NCBI GenBank assembly: GCA_016932415.1
Contig: JAFGCX010000019.1
Span: 1 to 8,803, forward strand
Direction: 5' to 3'
Source of the DNA: Candidatus Krumholzibacteriota bacterium
GTDB taxonomy: Bacteria; Krumholzibacteriota; Krumholzibacteriia; Krumholzibacteriales; Krumholzibacteriaceae
DNA length: 8,803 bases
Below the pieces are notes generated by a model. It was given only the letters and a program-made list of their open reading frames with translations, was not told where the DNA came from and ran no database searches. A program made the translations under genes and the position numbers. Below are positions 6,745 through 8,803 of the stretch, one piece after another (position 1 is the first letter of the stretch; each line of letters begins with the position of its first letter).

Positions 6745-7515
6745 TCACAGAGTCGAGCTGATCATCGCCACGGTCCAGTGGCGGCCTGTGGCGCCGCCAT
6801 CGCGGCGGTAGGAGAAGCAGAGCTCGCCGTAGCAGGAGGTGCAGATATTGGAAAAGAGGATGTTCTGTTTCTGGATGCCGGCCCTGGCGAATTCGAGGGC
6901 GCAGAAACGGGCGAGGTCGAGGTGCCAGCCGTCCTTTCGCTCTTTTGCCACCTCGGGAGGGAAGGCGGCGGCGTCCGATTCGCTGACGGTGTAGCACTTG
7001 CCGCATATCCCGGGCCCGGCGATGGCGAGCGTGTTCCTGATATCGATGCTGAAGCTGTCCTTGAGGATATCGAATGCTTTTCCGATGATCCCTCCGCTCG
7101 CTCCTGCCCGTCCGACATGCAGGGCGGCGAGGACCCTTTCAGAAGGTGAGTAGAGGAATACCGGGTAGCAGTCGGCGGTGCTCACCACCAGGGCGATATC
7201 GCGCGCCATGGTGATCATTCCGTCAGTCTCAGGCTGGATCCCGCCTGATTTGATGATCTTTATCCCAGTCCCGTGTACCTGGTCCATTGTCGCTATCGCC
7301 GGGGGGGCGACGCCGAGGTGTTTTATCACTGCAGCCCTGTTTTTCTCGACGTTGCCGGGAAGGTCGCCCACGCCAAGGCCGAGGTTGAGGGAATTATAGG
7401 GAGCAGGGCTCACGCCACCCGCCCTGGAGAAAAAGAGGAGGGAGAGCCCGGGGGCGAGTATCTCCAGGGTTGGAAAGGTTCCGACCTTAAGATCCTTATG
7501 ACTGCTGAAATACAT
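6745..7515 (-). CDS. pgeF: PgeF/YfiH-family protein (polyphenol oxidase / laccase-domain type)
   Basis: Member of the YfiH/PgeF (DUF152) family. Members have been described as peptidoglycan-editing factors and as purine nucleoside-processing enzymes, and are cytoplasmic. From ATG 7515 it has 256 residues, close to the family norm. The three metal/catalytic residues are present: H81 in D-Q-V-H-G, C116 in T-A-D-C-Y-P-V and H133 in L-H-V-G. Other family signatures are F-S-R-A-G-G-V-S near 29-36, G-P-G-I-C-G-K-C-Y and F-S-Y-R-R-D-G-G. The usual H-A-G-W-R-G reads H-V-G-R-A-G here, losing the W-R pair. The frame stays open to TTG 7578, with another ATG at 7548. I prefer 7515 because GGAAAG precedes it, because family homology begins just after it, and because TATATT-like promoter sequence covers the upstream codons. 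It is the first gene of the minus-strand series. Confidence 0.9.
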   Translation of the reverse strand: MYFSSHKDLKVGTFPTLEILAPGLSLLFFSRAGGVSPAPYNSLNLGLGVGDLPGNVEKNRAAVIKHLGVAPPAIATMDQVHGTGIKIIKSGGIQPETDGMITMARDIALVVSTADCYPVFLYSPSERVLAALHVGRAGASGGIIGKAFDILKDSFSIDIRNTLAIAGPGICGKCYTVSESDAAAFPPEVAKERKDGWHLDLARFCALEFARAGIQKQNILFSNICTSCYGELCFSYRRDGGATGRHWTVAMISSTL

Positions 7516-7578
7516 TTCGACCGACTTTCCGGATAAGATGTCCTGCATAGAGGATAATATATATACGGAATAATTCAA

Positions 7579-7882
7579 GCCCCGAGAGAGGGTAAATTTA
7601 CGGCTCCCGTCAGGAAGTGCAAAATTCCATGCTGTTTAATGGTTTTGGAAGCATGATTGGACCTGATCTGCTACTAAAGCGTAAAATATTGTTGACATCT
7701 AATTCTGAAAATATCTGTTGAATTATCTGCCGCGTTTGTGATAGACTCCCTCGTTATCTCGCCGCACAAACCCATCTACCATACTCCAGAGATAAAAGAT
7801 CCTGAGTGGGTTATAATAAAAAAACAGTGTAGCCCTTTAACGAAATAAAATTGCGTGTTAGCAGTTTAGTAAATGCGGGATA
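7579..7882. other. AT-rich stretch without a firm gene
   Basis: About 300 bases between two divergent genes. It is clearly richer in A and T than the sequence to its left. It holds a 10-base palindrome (GTAAATTTAC, 7592-7601) and a 7-base inverted repeat (GTTTGTG 7734-7740 / CACAAAC 7765-7771). A 50-codon plus-strand frame (7696-7848) has no ATG and is not called as a gene. The part from 7772 onward matches the sequence downstream of the next gene in inverted orientation. Confidence 0.7.
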
Positions 7883-7898
7883 ACAGTAGTTAGATTCC
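7772..7898. repeat. Left arm of a long imperfect inverted repeat
   Basis: Reverse-complemented, this stretch matches 8649-8751 in three blocks in the same order: 7883-7898 with 8649-8664 (15 of 16), 7836-7854 with 8680-8698 (about 16 of 19, two single-base gaps), and 7772-7794 with 8730-8751 (about 18 of 22, one gap). Spacing between blocks differs by 20-40 bases. The innermost block ends 19 bases before the start codon of the enclosed gene. Block matches were made by eye. Confidence 0.6.
7812..7817 (+). promoter_or_regulatory. Possible -10 element for the isolated gene
   Basis: TATAAT, a perfect -10 consensus, lies about 100 bases before the start of the three-helix gene. No convincing -35 element is found 16-18 bases upstream, and no extended -10 TGn is present. 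It falls between two blocks of the left repeat arm, so expression may depend on the repeat. In such AT-rich DNA a chance match is possible. Confidence 0.3.
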
Positions 7899-7917
7899 AA
7901 ATGTGGAGTATTATGCA

Positions 7918-8649
7918 ATGAGTATGTTTTCCGGTGAAGAAATGAAGAGAATCGATAAACCTAGCGATGGCTTTCGAATCCTTCAAAGAAAACTTCGAAA
8001 GAAGAAAGAGTCGCCTTACGGAATATTAGATAATATTGAAAAATATATGAATTGGTTTATTCCCTTTGTCTCTTCTTTGTTTTTCGTGATTATAGGAATA
8101 TCTTACAAAGCTGAGGGCAGTACGATACTGTTAGGTGATATAGTTGCGTTGTTGGGTTTTATATTACTGTTTGCCGCACTGATCTTGGCTCTCTTATCAA
8201 GATTGTTCTTGTTTCATTTTAACAAATTGCGGAGTGATGCCGTAATAAAAATTGAATCATGGGCTATGACTTTCTTTAAAAAATATGAAATATTTATGAA
8301 AAAGCTAGAACGAGAGCAAGAAGTTGAGCCTGAAATACAAAAGGATCTCAGTGATGCGTTTGTGCGCGATACCGAGGAAGAAGTTGTAGAACTTTGGGAG
8401 TTGATGTCAATAGGATTGCTTGATGCAGCGGCGAGTGGATTGAAAGATAAGCTTCAAAAAGAAAATGATCCTGAAAAAGAAAAAGAAATTATTGAAAACG
8501 AGAAACTGAAGCAAGAAAGGAAATGGGGAATGAAGAAAGGGTGTGGCAGATGGGCCATACTATGCTTCTACTATTCAAATAGTTTATTTCTTGCCTCATT
8601 ACTAGCGTGGTTTGTTTTCTTTGTGAAGGAATTAGTGATTTGTAGATAG
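7918..8649 (+). CDS. Hypothetical membrane protein with three hydrophobic segments
   Basis: I do not recognise this 243-residue protein. The first 42 residues are basic and polar (R-K-L-R-K-K-K at 24-30), with no signal peptide. Hydrophobic helices lie at about 46-63 and 69-99. A long charged, probably coiled-coil segment follows at about 100-205, rich in K and E, and a third hydrophobic stretch lies at about 212-241. ATG 7918 is chosen because GGAG (7905-7908) lies nine bases before it; GTG 7903, five codons upstream, is the alternative and would overlap that site. Codon use is strongly AT-biased (AAA, GAA, ATT, TTA), unlike the genes at 176-7515, which suggests separate origin. It stands alone, divergent from the PgeF-type gene, between inverted repeats that nearly touch its start and stop. 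Signal transduction, toxin-like or defence roles are all possible and none is shown. Confidence 0.75.
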   Translation: MSMFSGEEMKRIDKPSDGFRILQRKLRKKKESPYGILDNIEKYMNWFIPFVSSLFFVIIGISYKAEGSTILLGDIVALLGFILLFAALILALLSRLFLFHFNKLRSDAVIKIESWAMTFFKKYEIFMKKLEREQEVEPEIQKDLSDAFVRDTEEEVVELWELMSIGLLDAAASGLKDKLQKENDPEKEKEIIENEKLKQERKWGMKKGCGRWAILCFYYSNSLFLASLLAWFVFFVKELVICR

Positions 8650-8751
8650 GAATCTAACTACCGTATCTGGACTCCTCTGGCAATAGTTATTTTGTAAATC
8701 TTTGGCGAACTGGGATCTGACTGCAGTCGTATCTCCGGCCTCTGGTAATGG
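8649..8751. repeat. Right arm of a long imperfect inverted repeat
   Basis: Counterpart of 7772-7898. It begins at the last base of the TAG stop codon with GGAATCTAACTACCGT. The arm also repeats itself directly: 8649-8686 resembles 8712-8751 (28 of about 38 aligned bases, with a 3-base and a 1-base gap). The second unit contains the 10-base palindrome GACTGCAGTC (8719-8728). The arm may continue past the compared part toward the window end. Confidence 0.6.
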
Positions 8752-8803
8752 AGAGCTAAAGTCTCCGGGCCAATATGGAACCCGCGCGCGAGGAGCCAAT
8801 CGC
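8650..8803. other. Sequence after the isolated gene, no firm gene
   Basis: The last 154 bases are less AT-rich than the gene before them. On the minus strand two frames stay open from the window edge: one to a TAG at 8660-8658 (47 codons) and one to a TAA at 8634-8632 (56 codons). Either could be the tail of a gene entering from the right, but the segment is too short to choose. No terminator with a U-tract was found after the isolated gene. Confidence 0.5.

Noticed and set aside
7692-7717. TTGACA at 7692-7697 as a promoter
   Set aside because: The nearest -10-like hexamer (TATCTG) is only 14 bases away and no gene start follows closely.
7835-7895. A compact attC site ending in GTTAGAT just before the isolated gene
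   Set aside because: CTTTAAC could serve as the left box, but its first base breaks RYYYAAC and the spacers on the two sides are 15 and 4 bases, unlike a real attC fold.
7579-8803. CRISPR array, tRNA or rRNA in the AT-rich part
   Set aside because: The repeats are few, diverged and partly inverted rather than regular, and no cloverleaf or rRNA motif was seen.

Overview
The window looks like chromosomal DNA from a GC-rich, Gram-negative bacterium. An outer-membrane beta-barrel-like protein with a signal peptide implies an outer membrane. Arginine AGG/AGA and isoleucine ATA codons are frequent, and TTG and GTG starts are common. No gene identifies the species. An uncultured lineage of the FCB or deltaproteobacterial type is a guess only.

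Layout. Positions 1-175 hold two tandem terminator-like hairpins that close an upstream unit. Positions 176-2461 are a compact plus-strand operon: an ECF sigma factor, its overlapping zinc-binding membrane anti-sigma factor, a YbjQ-family protein and a metallo-beta-lactamase-fold hydrolase. The hydrolase ends tail-to-tail, overlapping by 42 bases, with a minus-strand series that runs leftward from about 7578 to 2420. In transcription order the series is PgeF/YfiH-family protein, class I aminotransferase, outer-membrane barrel-like protein, PTS EIIA-type protein, two-CBS-domain protein and ArsB/NhaD-type ion transporter. The last three are tightly packed (26-base gap, then a 4-base overlap) and look like one module: an ion transporter with a phosphorelay-type protein and a nucleotide-sensing-type protein.

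From about 7600 onward the character changes. Base composition becomes AT-rich, and after a 300-base stretch without a firm gene comes one isolated plus-strand gene (7918-8649) for an unrecognised protein with three hydrophobic segments. A 16-base inverted repeat (15 of 16 matching) sits just before its start codon and at its stop codon. Further out, two more blocks match between the flanks in inverted orientation and in the same order. The gene therefore appears to sit between long, diverged inverted repeats. This is the most unusual structure in the window and may be an uncharacterised small mobile or cassette-like element. No transposase, integrase or recombinase is visible.

How the genes work together: the first operon is a membrane-controlled stress or envelope response unit whose target genes cannot be seen. 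The minus-strand genes combine housekeeping functions (peptidoglycan or nucleoside quality control, amino-acid metabolism) with controlled ion transport. Functional links beyond operon structure are inference.
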